A stretch of 64,000 nucleotides of DNA from Oidiodendron maius Zn (lineage: Eukaryota; Ascomycota; Leotiomycetes; Myxotrichaceae). Below are positions 22,601-34,425 of the stretch, piece after piece; positions within the stretch are counted from its first letter, which is position 1, and every line of letters begins with the position of its first letter. Both the position numbers and the translations under genes were made by a program. Below the pieces are notes generated by a model. It did no database searches and was not told the origin of the DNA. It was given only the letters and a program-made list of their open reading frames with translations. The stretch spans positions 62,001-126,000 of the forward strand of contig KN832872.1 in NCBI GenBank assembly GCA_000827325.1. The letters run 5' to 3'.

Positions 22601-25600
22601 TTTATAAATTTGAACAAATAAAAAGAAATTCCACGAATATTGCGACGCCCTCCTCCTGTGCGATGAATGTTGGAGGGTTGCTTTGAATCTCAGCATCTGC
22701 GAACCAGTAATATTTCTTTATGGAAGACCCTCTAGTGGGGAATCGGACAAAATTGGGGTATCCTTCGTCTCTACGCTAGTTACGCCGATAAATCCAATAT
22801 GCATTCTTACACAAGATCTCAAGTTCCCAACCATTATTACAGGCTATTATCCCACGATAGAGCTTTCAGAGTCATCCGATTCTATTGTCCTTAGTTCTCT
22901 TTCAATAGGGGCTGCAAAGGCTGCAACTAACGTCCATTGACTCTGTCAGCGAGCCCCAAAAGCGTCGATACGGGATGGGAAATCAAGGCTTGTTTTTCGC
23001 GCCTTGATGCATCCAAATCATCTCTTCTAAATATCTAGAGACTCCAAAGAGTCTCTGGTGCTCGGGGCAAAAGGTAGGCCAGAGATATTCACGATATTTA
23101 GTCGGAGTTACGTTCGAACTGTCCGCTCGTACGAGGTTCTTGAGGAAATTAAAGCTCAAAGTTGACAACAGCATCGGCAGCACCCTAAGACAAGTCGTAC
23201 TGTCCTCTGCCAAATTCCATTTCTCATACTGACGACGTAGAGTAGTTCTTGCTAAAACTTACCCTCAGGTAGCCTCGTCGGACCCTCCCTGGCAAACGAT
23301 TCGAAATGGCGACCCTCGACAGGTTATATACACATCGAATGAGCAGCGGAAAATAATGGACCAGGAAGCAGTCGCCATTGAATGCCATATATGACCGAAA
23401 TTGCCCACATCAGCGGTGAGATGCGGTACGATGTGATGCGATTATGAGAAGACAACCTACTTTATCAGTAATTGTTTGGAGACGCAACATAGTTAAAAAC
23501 CGCAAGGCTTATGCGAAACTCTCAGCTCCAGTTCTGTGACGTGTATAATTGAGAATAAGCACATTTATTACCAGTTTCCAGGGGATGCCAATCCATGGAG
23601 CATAGAAAATACTTGCAAGACGGAGTTGTATCATCCGGGCTGGGTGTTGGGCAACCTTCTCAGCTATCACAACTCTGCCAGGGATCCATATCTATTCAGA
23701 GGAATAGATTTCTCTTAAACAAAAATTGTTTATATTGGAATTCTTTGGTTTAGGTATAGAGTAGTTGTCAAGCCCGAAGTCTCGGTATTCCATACATAGC
23801 CTTGGTCGACAGGGTAGGTCCAGAGTCCTGGTGACCAAGATTCATCTTACTTTCGTGAAGATCGGAGATGGCCTCCATTAATACGTCTGCAACTTAATTC
23901 CGCGCAACTCCTATGTTAATCATTTCCATAGGCGTTTCTCGTCTGTTCTGTTAACCCCCTTTTCTAACCTCGCTTACCTCTCCGCTGTCGGTTTTGTACT
24001 AGTTTCTACAACCGACAGTTGCACTACGGACACAACCTTGTCCATAGGACAAATGAGGCTGGACTATACACAGGAAAGCTAAATTCGACATCATTCGTGT
24101 TGCTTTAAGCAACACCTTATTTTGTGCAAATCGGATAAGACAAGACGCGTGTGGACCCCATGCCGTTCTCATATTCAGATAACTTAATAGCAGGACCCTC
24201 TAAAGCTTCTATCTACCCCTTCGACGTTAAAGGGCCATCGAAGACGCGGGAATGTCTCGTTGAGCAAGTAAACATTGAAGCCAAGGCCCTGTTCCTCAGC
24301 CCGTTTCATTGTAGGGTGGAAAGTACCGCCTTAAATCCGATGAAATGAACATAGTTGGTTGTTCTAATATTACTCTCTCTAATACACGCTACATTGATTC
24401 AGTCACATCAATACCTGATAGATATTTATCTGCTCTATCTAGTTCTTGTCTTGTCTAGATCCCGAGGGAAGGGATGTACATCTCTTCGCATAATCAAGTA
24501 GGTCGCATATTGCGCTTTTTGCCTTACCGGCTCGTGGTTCGCACACCCAACCCAACATCCGCAACCCAGAAGGCACCGAAAATACCGTGCTTGAAGCTCC
24601 AACAACCTACGAGTCCCACAATCAAGCCACTTGGCCCTCATCCCACGATCCTGAGGACAGGGTGCGATGAAGAGACGAATCATGCGAGTTTACGAGCCAT
24701 CCGAAGCCTCCCACGGGATATAAACTGGCATACTGGAGGGATTCTACCTCTTGTCTGTAGAGAAAGAGGTGTTATAATTGAAGAGATCGCAATATCATTG
24801 CAGGTACGGAATATGCAGAATCTTGCGTCTCCCTGATGGATAAACGCAGATATTAAAACAGTGGTCGGAAATTTCGTCAAGATACAGATGTTCGTGTGTA
24901 GGGCAAGAAGGGTAAACATTAAAAGGACAGCGCGACAATTTTGGGCAGGAAATGGCATGATTTATACCCGTTACACCAGGGACTAGGCGTGAAGGAGGGA
25001 CAAGGATGACAAAGACCAGTGCCGTGCAATAACAGTGATGTGATATTAGTTAAGATATCTGGGTGTAACTCACACTGTGATTGAGACATGCTTCACTCGT
25101 CGTCCAGCGCTGGATGGTTCGAGCTTTGAAAGATATATCACAAATCCAATTTAGATAGTTCAGTATAGATTAGAAGGATGGCTAATACACCCTGCTATCG
25201 ATATCTTCAAATGTTCCTCTCTTGTCTCAATGCTTTATTCCGCAGATATTCACTAACAGTTGGAGTAGGCCTTCTCTAGAGAGTATATTGGAGGCAAATT
25301 CGTTAAGAATCAGCGGATCTGCGTTCCCAGGATAAGGTTACGAACGGGGAGACCGAGGTTAGCCCCCCCAAAAATAGGGTAGTTTCTATCATTTATCACT
25401 AGGTGATATTCGTATAGAAGCAAGGGTATTAGTACCATAGTGAAGCGGCTTTGAAATGGGTCGTTACTGGAACCTCGAGGAGGGGCAAGTATACGGACAC
25501 ATATCCGAGCATCTCGTGGAATATATTCATACCAGATATAATTATTGCCTGGCTGTCTCTTGTATCTACTTCAACACACCTGACGATCCAATATTGAATT

Positions 25601-26342
25601 CTCCATTCTTAGCCTTTTGCGGCTGTTGAGGAAAGTAAGGCATACACGAAGTCCTAGGAATTTACAGTGAGGCTATTGCTCCAGCTAGTGTAAGCGAGCC
25701 TGCTAGAGGAATTTCAGCTAGAATAGAGTTAAAATAGGAGCCTAAAGACAAGTAATAAATCTGAGCCTTACCGGGAAATTGAAAGTGGCCGTAATATGAC
25801 AGCTGAAGGAGAGGCGGTCTGGATCATCACGTTACGCGACCTCGCTTCCGATGCGACGTCCTTCGACATAAAACATCTCCTCTGATACCTACATATGGCC
25901 CTGGAAGGGATGTGGGATTCCCCGCATCCTATTGCAATTTTTTGGGCCTGTTCAATTATTTGTTCATGTTTGCACACTCCACAGTAGCGTCAACGGGCAG
26001 AACAGCGCGAATTACAACCTTGATCACGCACAACAAGACGCACACTGTATTATCCACGCTTCTTTCTGATGCTATCAGAAGAGGTTACCAAACGAAAGCG
26101 AGTATTTTCTTTCAAAAAGCCATGACGAAAACAAGAACTAAAATCAAGGAAATTAGGCAGGCAAGGAATCTCATCCAAACAAAACCGTTGATACGGAAGG
26201 AAGAGCGAAAAGAGCGTAACGGCTAAAGGAGAATTTGCCAGAAAGTATTCCCTCAATGAAATTCATTCGACGCCTTTCCATACCCCGACCAAATCCTCGC
26301 TTGACCCATTACATGTCGCAAGAACTAGAATTTTAGTCGCCA
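19645..26342. other. Gene-poor spacer, 6.7 kb
   Basis: No gene can be supported. About 19.65-20.0 kb continues the 5' flank that copy A shares with copy B. About 20.6-22.4 kb is a GC-richer island without a credible frame; it includes two CACGTG cores near 21979-21995. About 22.4-26.3 kb is AT-richer. A minus-strand frame at 22983-23213 (NLVRADSSNVTPTKYREYLWP, ending WMHQGAKNKP) has protein-like composition but no identifiable partner exons, and could be a gene remnant. Confidence 0.4.
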
Positions 26343-27844
26343 TTAGGCAACCGGCATGAAGCTTTGGTTCATGTTACCTAAAAAGGTGGCGAGAAAGGCA
26401 CCATATCTAAACGAATATCAATCTAGAATCTGTGAAGAAGAGAGATACAGGACTTACGCTGCTGTGCCAATTAAGGTATCTTGAAGCCGTCCATCTGTCG
26501 CGACTGAGAGCAATACACAAAATCCGAACACAAAACCAAGGACAATAAAGACCATGGCAACTCGTGGCATGCTAACAAGGAACAGTAAAAACACCGGTGA
26601 GAGGAGAAGGCTCACTGTGAGGATGACTGAGGCTGTCATTCGTAGAGATGCAAAGCGATTTTCCTTAAATATAAAAATCCCAGTCTTTTTATCTTTACCC
26701 ATTCCTGTTAGATAGCGCTAGAAGACTAAGTCAGTCTTGTCCCCTAAATTGAAAGCATATAGTGTGCGCTGGGAGTGCATTACATGGATGAAAGATCCAG
26801 GAAATTGCTCTACGCATATATCGATAACATTATCCATTCGATTGTCTTGTTGGTTCGTGTACTCGCCTTTCTTTACAGGAGAGACCAGATCATTGATGTG
26901 ATGGATGAAATCGTCTTCGCCGTTAATCAGCGGCCGGTTTTTTATCATCCATTTATGTAGGTTTCGATGCATGCGTTCTGATGGTCTAGGAAGACTTTTC
27001 ATACTAGTGAACTTCAAGAAAAAGTCATCTGATATCTGTCAGCATTGAGTACAGATAATTTCAGAGCGCTTGGTTATTTTTTATCATACAGTACTCTCTT
27101 ATCTCTCTGTCTAACTGTTGTTCAAGCTTCAAACGTTTCTTGCCGTTTTCGCCTCCGATTTGAATGGTACGGAGTCTAAACTCATCAACGTGAGCGGCAT
27201 CAGCGGCATCAAGCTCCTGCAGCTTTTCTACCAAATGGCCCATTTTGATCATTCGACGAAGGAGGAGTCGACTTGCTTCTGGAAAGAAGGCCCTATAGTG
27301 GCCAAAGCTATCATCGCGGTTAAGGAGGGCTCCGAGCTGCGGAAGTCCATCTTCAAATTCCCCAACTTGGGCATAGTCAGCATTAGTTGACATGCTCCTA
27401 CACATACTATTTACCTTCATCAAGCTTCACCCTATCGTATTCGTCCTGATATTTGTGGCGCGACTTGTTTGAGGTTGAACGAGTTAGGAGCTTCGGCAAA
27501 GAACCGAGCAGCCACCCAGCCCAATCCAGCCTTCTTGAGCGAACTGCCTCAAGAATGAGTAACTTTGGAGGATTTTCTTGCCGCTAATATTTACCTTTTG
27601 TCTCATAATTGTCATTGGCCCTCTCTGTCTGTGATGGGTCGGATTCTGCTTCGCTGGTCTCGCTTTTGGGAAACGCGCTCTTGCCCTCCCAGAGCCGATG
27701 ATACCTGGCCTCGGGAGATCGGAGCATCTCGCGAATCGGTTCGGCTTGACTTTCACTATGGGAGTTAGGCTTAGGCAAGTAGATTCTCGGCAGTTTCGTC
27801 ATGGGCGGTGCTGTATGGGGCCGGGGGGGTTCCATTGTGTCCAT
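26343..27844 (-). CDS. DUF6594 membrane protein, copy B
   Basis: Six exons (27595-27844, 27415-27543, 27090-27365, 26784-27028, 26458-26717, 26343-26406) give 407 residues. Exons 2-6 have exactly the lengths of copy A (129, 276, 245, 260, 64 nt) and the same intron phases. Seen: N-terminus MDTMEPPRPHTAPPMTK; FEDGLPQLGALLNRDDSFGHYRAFFPEASRLLLRRMIKMGHLVEKLQELD; LPRPSERMHRNLHKWMIKNRPLINGEDDFIHHINDLVS; two hydrophobic helices (SVILTVSLLLSPVFLLFLVSM, AMVFIVLGFVFGFCVLLSVA); ending AYGAFLATFLGNMNQSFMPVA. Function unknown. Start chosen at 27844 because the frame upstream offers only non-ATG codons; 27835 (MEPP) is the alternative. Closest relative by sight is copy A. Confidence 0.8.
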
Positions 27845-27934
27845 AGATGACCACGCTGTTTGCACTTGCGAAACTCGTGAAAGAAAACATGGCGGCCAAA
27901 AGATTACCTTTACATGGAATTTAAAGAGCAGGTT

Positions 27935-27947
27935 GCCTCACCGAGGC
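27935..27947. promoter_or_regulatory. Inverted repeat GCCTC-ACC-GAGGC upstream of copy B
   Basis: Five-base arms with a 3-nt spacer, 91 bp before the copy B start codon, followed by CTGCCCAAAGTTATG. The surrounding sequence up to about 28130 is recognisably the same as the copy A flank (shared strings AACATGGCGGCCAA, TTTAAAGAGC, AACTAATCAAA). Confidence 0.5.
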
Positions 27948-28665
27948 CCTGTGTCTGCCCAAAGTTATGCACAGTGGGAGAGAGGCAATCGTGAGGCTTT
28001 GTCTTACACACCCTCTCGAGCTGGCTGACTATACCCCTTGAGTATTGGAACTAATCAAAGATAGACGCTTAAGTTTCTGGCCCTACACCAACATACTACG
28101 ACAAGGCTGTTGAGTTTGAGTAGCTACAGTCGATATATGAGTTGGGTTGAGAGGATAGATCTCACAGCTCGCGGAGACTGCTGGCGAAGGCGGGCACACG
28201 TGGAATTTAGCTGAGTCACAAGACTGAGAAGCCGTAGTAAAGAGGGACATGGTCTATCTTTATACTTGAGCTTCCTTGTACCGTTGTACATTTGTCGGTC
28301 AATTATTGTTCCTCGGCCGTAGTTTATAAATGCATATATAATTTGTATTGCTTACAACTTGGTCTATAAAACGAAAGAATGGCTTTTATTCTTTCTAAGC
28401 TAAGGCACTGAATTAAATAATATCTGATAATAGCGCCTCAAAACGCTTTTAGCTAATGCCAAATCCCCTTGGACGAATGTGAAAACCCCTAGTTTTGGTG
28501 CCGTTCCGCCATAAAACCCTCATATCCAAGATTTCGCCAACACAACAAATCAAAGAGATACAGTCCACAACCCCCAAGCGAGGACAGTGTCAGTATAGCA
28601 AACTTCCCTATTGCAGATGGTTTACAAGCTGTGGAGTCTGGGGCTGTGAAGCCTACTCTCTAATC

Positions 28666-29116
28666 CTACCGTGTTTTGTGGGACTTGGATCCCGACTTCC
28701 CTTTCTGGTTCCCCTTTTTGGTTGGCTTCGACATCGACGAGGAGCCTTGGGCTTGCTCCTGGGTCTCATTCTGGCCCTTTCGTGCCTCATTCTGGTCCTT
28801 TTGTGCATCTCCATTATCCTTGGGTTTCGGTTTAGGATACTAGGGAAGAGTTAGCGGAGAATATAATATTTAAATCGAAAGAGTGTACCGGTGGCGCAGG
28901 CTCATTAGATTCTACAAAGTGGCCAATTCCAAGCTTCCCATCCTTAACATTCACCCATTTGAGGGCCTTCTTCATCCTGATCGGCAGAATTGTGGCCATA
29001 GTACTGTTGTTCTGAATGAGAGGGTTGTGCTGAAGAATGTCAGCCAAAAAGGTCGGCCGCTCATGCTTCCTTTGACGTGTCTCCTGTTCTAGGAACGCAC
29101 CTGGGAGTGGATCTGG
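28666..29116 (-). pseudogene. Two-exon 3' gene fragment, unknown family
   Basis: Two frames join cleanly: 28889-29116 (76 codons, starting PDPLPGAFLEQETRQRK after CTCTCTAG) and 28666-28839 (57 codons plus stop), with donor CCG|GTACAC and acceptor CCCTAG. The first part is ordered-looking (FLADILQHNPLIQNN, MKKALKWVNVKDGKLGIGHFVES). The second is a Lys/Gln/Gly-rich hydrophilic tail (PKPKPKDNGDAQKDQNE, ending SGSKSHKTR). An in-frame TAG directly precedes the first part, and the best upstream donor (GTATGT at 29246) would join to a frame that stops at once, so I find no 5' end. It is either a 5'-truncated relic or a gene whose first exons I cannot see. The hydrophobic plus-strand frame over it is a shadow. 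Confidence 0.35.
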
Positions 29117-32100
29117 CTAGAGAGAAGAGAAACAGCAATTCAACACGCTATGCGGAAGTGTCGAGACCGAGCGATGCAGTTCAGTAACTTGACCAGATGT
29201 ATACGCCAAGTGGGGATGAAACGCGAAGAGCGAAAAAGATACATACCCCGCGTTATTTATTCTGTGGGAGGTACATCGGTACCTTCAATCTGTGGTGCTG
29301 CCTGCCTTAAGTGCTGCGTGCCAGTTGTCTTGGGGCTAAACAAGGTGGTTCCCACGTCGATGCATAACCAGGCCGCTCAGAAGGTCATTGAGATGACCGT
29401 ACTCTGGCACACATGCAGCTTGGATGCGCAAAGCGGATAAAGTGACTGGATATCCGGTGTCGGGTTGGGACGTTCACCACCATCGGTATCAGTATTCATA
29501 TTTCAAGATGGGCGGTGGACGCGAGGGAAAATTTTAATCACCCCCCATGCTCGCTTTCAACAGTGCGGCCAGTCAGCTCAACAGATGCTTGCCGCGCTGC
29601 CTCATTGACAAGCCCGTCGGGTCTTCCACTCAACTGCCTTCAAGATTCAAGAGGGTTCATCGCGGCACGGGGAGTGTTCTGGAATCGACGGCTGTGGCGC
29701 AAATGTTGAACACATATCATCCCCTCTCAGCTAGGCATCGTGCAACGACCAGAAACAGGGATGATCGAGTTCAGTCGGGTTAGATCGGACGCGGGCGATC
29801 GCGCTCAAGCCACGAGCAGTACTGAGCTACGTCTGCTGCGACGCCCATTTGCCGTCATTTGTCGTTCTAGGCTACCAGAGCTCCGTGCTCAGTTGGCCAT
29901 GGCAGGTGGCTAGTCTGCTGCTATTGAAGCTATTCCTAGGAGAGAGCTTCTCAGCCTTCTCCAGAGCCCGCACGGGAGGTGCGACACGCTGCCCCAGCAT
30001 AAAAGGGTCCAGGCCGCCAGCGCCGGAGTAAGAAATGCAACCTGACTTTCCTTCCCCAACCGCCCCCCAGGGAGGCGTCGCCTGAGAGAGTGGTGGGGCC
30101 GCCAAGTGACCCGTAGCATATCACGTCGCCTCTGCTGCTGATCGCAGGACCTGTACTTCTTGGACGTGGTCGGGTCTTTCATCCCCACAAGAAAAGGAAG
30201 CCAACCTGCGGCGAGGACCTGAGACAAGCCCGAAAGCGCGCAGTCCGTCACCAGGGATGCGGCCATCGACGTTTCCGGTATGCCGGCGTGCATACTGACA
30301 GAGCATTTCCCTCATGCACTGGAAGTTCCCAGTTGGTGTGCAGCCTAGATGCATCGAGGGGGGGCAGATTCAATTCGCCAAGGAGCGACTCGCTGGCTTA
30401 GCAATTCAAGTGAAGGAGAAGCCCGGCAAACAACAATGGACAGATTGATCCCGTAGAACAATTTGTCAATGCAACGTCGATGCTATCTCTCTCCATCGCA
30501 GATGGGGGGTGAGGTCGTGACAAGGTGATTCACGTGCCTTCACGCAGCATGAGCGCTTGCAAAGCTGCAAGGACTGGCCATCTGCACGAGCAAAGGAAAT
30601 TTGATGTGACAACAGAGCATTTTAGCCGAGACGTCTCTTTTGGGAAGCTCGTGTGTGCTGTCTTGCATAGGCTTGGGACCGAAAGTATATTCGCCATGGG
30701 ACGATGGCCGGACAAGTTGGCCAAACTAGAGTTCGAGTGTAGTCCGGTATCATTCATCGTTAAGTCTCCCGTCAGAGCAGCTTAGCAGGCAACGAGATCG
30801 AGAAGTGTGAGCTTGAACTTGCGAGTTGAAGGCATGGAATGTCTTCCTGTAATAGACGGGCCTCTAATAATGTCGCTCTTGACTAGGAATATGTTTCGCG
30901 GCCTTTTTTGTTCGGAGGGATCGCGTTTTAGAATCTTAGAAGCTTTCGTGTTGACGAGTGAAGAAGGAGGGAGCCGGAAAAAGGGGGGTGGGAGGTAGCC
31001 TTTTTATGTAGCCCAATGCCCTACTCTCGCCCTACTCTCGTCCTACTCTCGCCTATGACCGGGTCAGAGACGAGTGACGAAGTCGTTATCTGCCATCTGT
31101 CCATGACTTCTAGATAAAGCATAGGACTATCAACAAAGTCACTATTCTTTGAGCATGCCCTTCTCTTCTGCATCATAACTGATGCGTCTTCTTGAGAAAC
31201 CAGTGCATCCGGGTCAACTTCGACCTCCACTTCTCTTCGTTGCCAGCCTCATCGGAGTCCTGCAGTGTACGACGTAAAGACACGGTATCCAAAAGTGCTT
31301 CCATCAAGACAGGACCTCTTGGGCTGCTCTCGAAGCATGCTCCACTTGAAATCGCATTTATCCGCCAGGACACTAACCTCTATCTCCTCATTCCTAGGCT
31401 ACTCGCTCTCGAGGTAAACTAACAAAGAGGAACGACGATAACGACGAGAGGCAAACATCCGCCACATCTTGTCATAGATCTCTAGGTGCTTCCTTTACTA
31501 TCACACGTTCAGTTACGGGAACCGTATTCAGTCTTGGTAATAATAATGAGGGACAGCTTGCCGCCAGCCTTCGAAGATTCCTTCTCTTTGCATCGATGGC
31601 GAGCCAGAATTTCTCCTCGAATCGTCCATTCCGACCCGGCCTAGATAGCATCATGACACTCGTGGATAATAACGGATATGCCTGTAAGTTTCTACGAGCT
31701 GTGCGTATACGTTGTTTGAGGCAGAGCTGCCCTTATAGTACATGATTTCCGCACTGCTCTCCGAATTCCGCTTCGATCACTATCAGAGCTAGCGAGATTA
31801 ATCATTGAAGTTGAGTTACGGGCTTCGACTCTATTCGATCGAATAATGGTCTTATGGACGATATGTTGTTTCAGGTTTGAAGCCGGGAGTCGGTACGTCC
31901 GCTTAAAGACTGACGAGAACTGTACTTTGAAGGCTTCGACTAACTCTTACTTGACTATACAGTCGAAAGCTAATCAGTCAGACTGAACTATCCATAGCCA
32001 GTATACCAGATAATTTTCTCTGTCATTTACTGAGTCACACAATATCCAAGTTGGAAGGATATCTACGATCCGACCAAACACTGAGATGACGATGCGTATG

Positions 32101-34390
32101 GCAACTAGTCTCCGACCAAGATATCTTGCCTCTACATGCACATCAGTACAAATTGAACAGTTTCTCAATGACTGATCCATTACCTTACATATTGGGGCAC
32201 AATGCATCGGGAAGCAGACGCGATGGCGATGGAGAGGCATGATCAAAGCCACATTGCCATCCAGTTATGGCTTCTTAGGCCTGGCTCCTAAGTTGGAAGG
32301 TCATATATATTTGAACTCGGCCCCTATCTATATAATTAGGCGGTGAAACTTTCTCTACGTAAACTATACGATATTTTTAGTTATATTACATCTCGTTTCT
32401 ATGTACACGGTTAAATATTCAACCGCGCAAGAAACCACAACGCTCAGCCTTGGCATTACATGTGACAGTTCTCATACGATTTCTATAGTTGAAATCTATA
32501 TAAATATTCACATATGGACAATTAGATTTTGTTTTCGGCGATAGGGTAGCTATTTCTTACTATGTTTATATATTTTATGTTTAGCGAGCCCCCTTTTCAC
32601 TCCGTTATTGCTCTCTTGAGACCATGCGAAGCGAGTGCATTTGCAACTTCTATAATAGTACTGACGTCAGGCGGATGGGACCCCGACCGGGATAGACAAT
32701 ATTTGCCTAAGAAAGTTTAAGTGACTTCACTATTGCTCTGCCGAAGCCCTACGATCTCATGCGAACCATAAAATATGCGTTTGCGGACCAGAGGCGGTTC
32801 TTAGACCTACTTTACCCAATAACATGCCGGTCCAAAATAGCTATCGACATTTTCGAGGGCCAAAAAAACACTGGCAGAGGTGCGAGAAAGCCGAGAATAC
32901 AGGGGCTAAGAATCTGGCCTTATTTTTGGTCTTCTCTTCTCTTAGATGAGAAGGTCGAGAATTGAGTGCAGAGGGTTGTTTCTGGTGCTGGGGCTATCCG
33001 AGATGCTCTCTATAGGCTTGGTCATATAGATTTCTATTAGATGTCTATCTACCATTATTTGAATCTTATCTTTTCTAAACCCTGAACAAATGCTTGTTCT
33101 CTACCTTTCTCTTTTGCATAATCGAGTGCAAGGCAAATCTCGCCTTTTTGTCTTGCTTCTGCCTAGCCCTATCTTTCGCGTAGTAACCTCTATTCCACAA
33201 TGCAGAGAAGAAGAATACCATCCTTGCAGCTCGAATATCTTACCCGTCCCAAGAACAAGCCCACCTCCTTCTCAGCTCATGATCTTGTGGAGAGAAGAGA
33301 TTATATCCTCACGAACAGAGGGGCTACATTGGAATGCAGGGAGCACCTACCTCCTCATACTAAAGGAAGAAGGGTTATGGCTTGAAAATGAAGCTCTTAA
33401 TAATCGCAGATGCTGAATACGCAGAAATCTGCGGCCGCTTGAGAGAGCAATATATGTTCCAGGTAGGTCACAGGTAATTTAATCAAGATTATACCTGGAT
33501 GGCTGCGACAAGTGCAGTGCTTTGCTTATGGACCAAGGCTACCGTTTTCCAGCTTTCGATAAATATACTAGATTTTAGTTATTAATACCACCTAGCTCCG
33601 TTTTGGGGCTGATTTAATATACCTGTCGACCACGATTTGAAAGACATCATGGGTTTGGGAGGAAGTATCGCGTTTGACATTAAATTTCCAAACATACCAG
33701 GACCTATTTGTCTGCTGGCGTAGGGTGGAAAAGAAAGCAAATTAAGAGTCTTCTACCTGCAGTACAGCTAACTTAGAATATATTTAAAATCAAGTGATGA
33801 TTTGAGCGTAGCTCCGGAATTCATCCCAGCTGCATTGTGATAGGAGACCAGGGGCCAAATCTCGCGCGACGCGACCGATGTCGCCCCTGTCCTCGCTTGA
33901 TGCCTCTCTGCCTTATAGACCTCCCCTCAATACACCAGACCACTTTCGACACCCGATTCTTGTATCGGGATGTGCTATGTAACTCGTTACACCCTCGTCC
34001 CCGTCGTTGAAAGCATTCATTTACGTGTTCCGGTTTTGTTAATAGCAGGGTGAGACAAAGGGACTCAAAGAGAGCGGTGAATCAGGTCACATCTTCAGCC
34101 ATATCAGCATATTAGGAGGTCAACACACTTCATTATCCCAAGTTTGTTTCTGGTACCCACAAGAGAGCCTGTCAAAGGAAAGTAACAATCCAGTCCGATA
34201 AAGTAAGAGAAAGGAGTAGCTAAATCATCAAGGTCAAATGAAAGGTGCTCTCGAACGCGGTCTGCCTTTTATCTCTCTCGACACCCAACCAAGATTCGAA
34301 CATGGCTTGAGTACACTCACTGTACCCCAAGTGCCAGTCCTTGATTCATGTTCGACACCCAGCCAAGATTCGAACATGGCTTGATTACAC
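29117..34390. other. Gene-poor spacer with possible decayed genes, 5.3 kb
   Basis: No intact gene. A GC-richer part (29.2-31.0 kb) is followed by AT-rich DNA (31.7-34 kb). The minus strand has protein-like fragments: 31472-31654 (SRPGRNGRFEEKFWLAIDAKRR), 31173-31373, and 31974-32252, where LRNCSICTDVHVEARYLGRRLVAI faintly recalls the CxxCxTDFxV stretch of a fungal F-box-associated family. A plus-strand frame at 33200-33385 (FSAHDLVERRDYILTNRGA) is similar in quality. An 11-bp repeat (CCTACTCTCGY, three copies) lies at about 31019-31052. Confidence 0.35.
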
Positions 34391-34425
34391 TCACTGTACC
34401 CCAGGTGCCAGGCCTTGATTCATGT
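34278..34425. repeat. 74-bp tandem duplication across the end of copy C
   Basis: Two adjacent copies of a 74-bp unit (34278-34351 and 34352-34425), both starting TCGACACCCA and differing at only a few positions. The second unit contains the last codons and stop of DUF6594 copy C. The first is a downstream duplicate of the same coding end plus 3' flank. Confidence 0.85.

Noticed and set aside
24474-24958. Overlapping frames on both strands in the long spacer
   Set aside because: Neither strand has protein-like composition throughout, splice partners or a known motif.
28495-28854. Plus-strand hydrophobic 119-codon frame resembling a membrane protein
   Set aside because: Lies opposite a better-supported Lys/Gln-rich exon on the minus strand; hydrophobicity is the mirror of that composition.
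31019-31052. Three 11-bp direct repeats as a possible CRISPR-like array
   Set aside because: Contiguous without spacers, and the DNA is eukaryotic; a simple tandem repeat.
34330-34425. tRNA T-arm-like sequence (TTCGAAT loop) on the minus strand in the tandem repeat
   Set aside because: No acceptor, D or anticodon arm at the right spacing; the sequence is the coding end and 3' flank of DUF6594 copy C.
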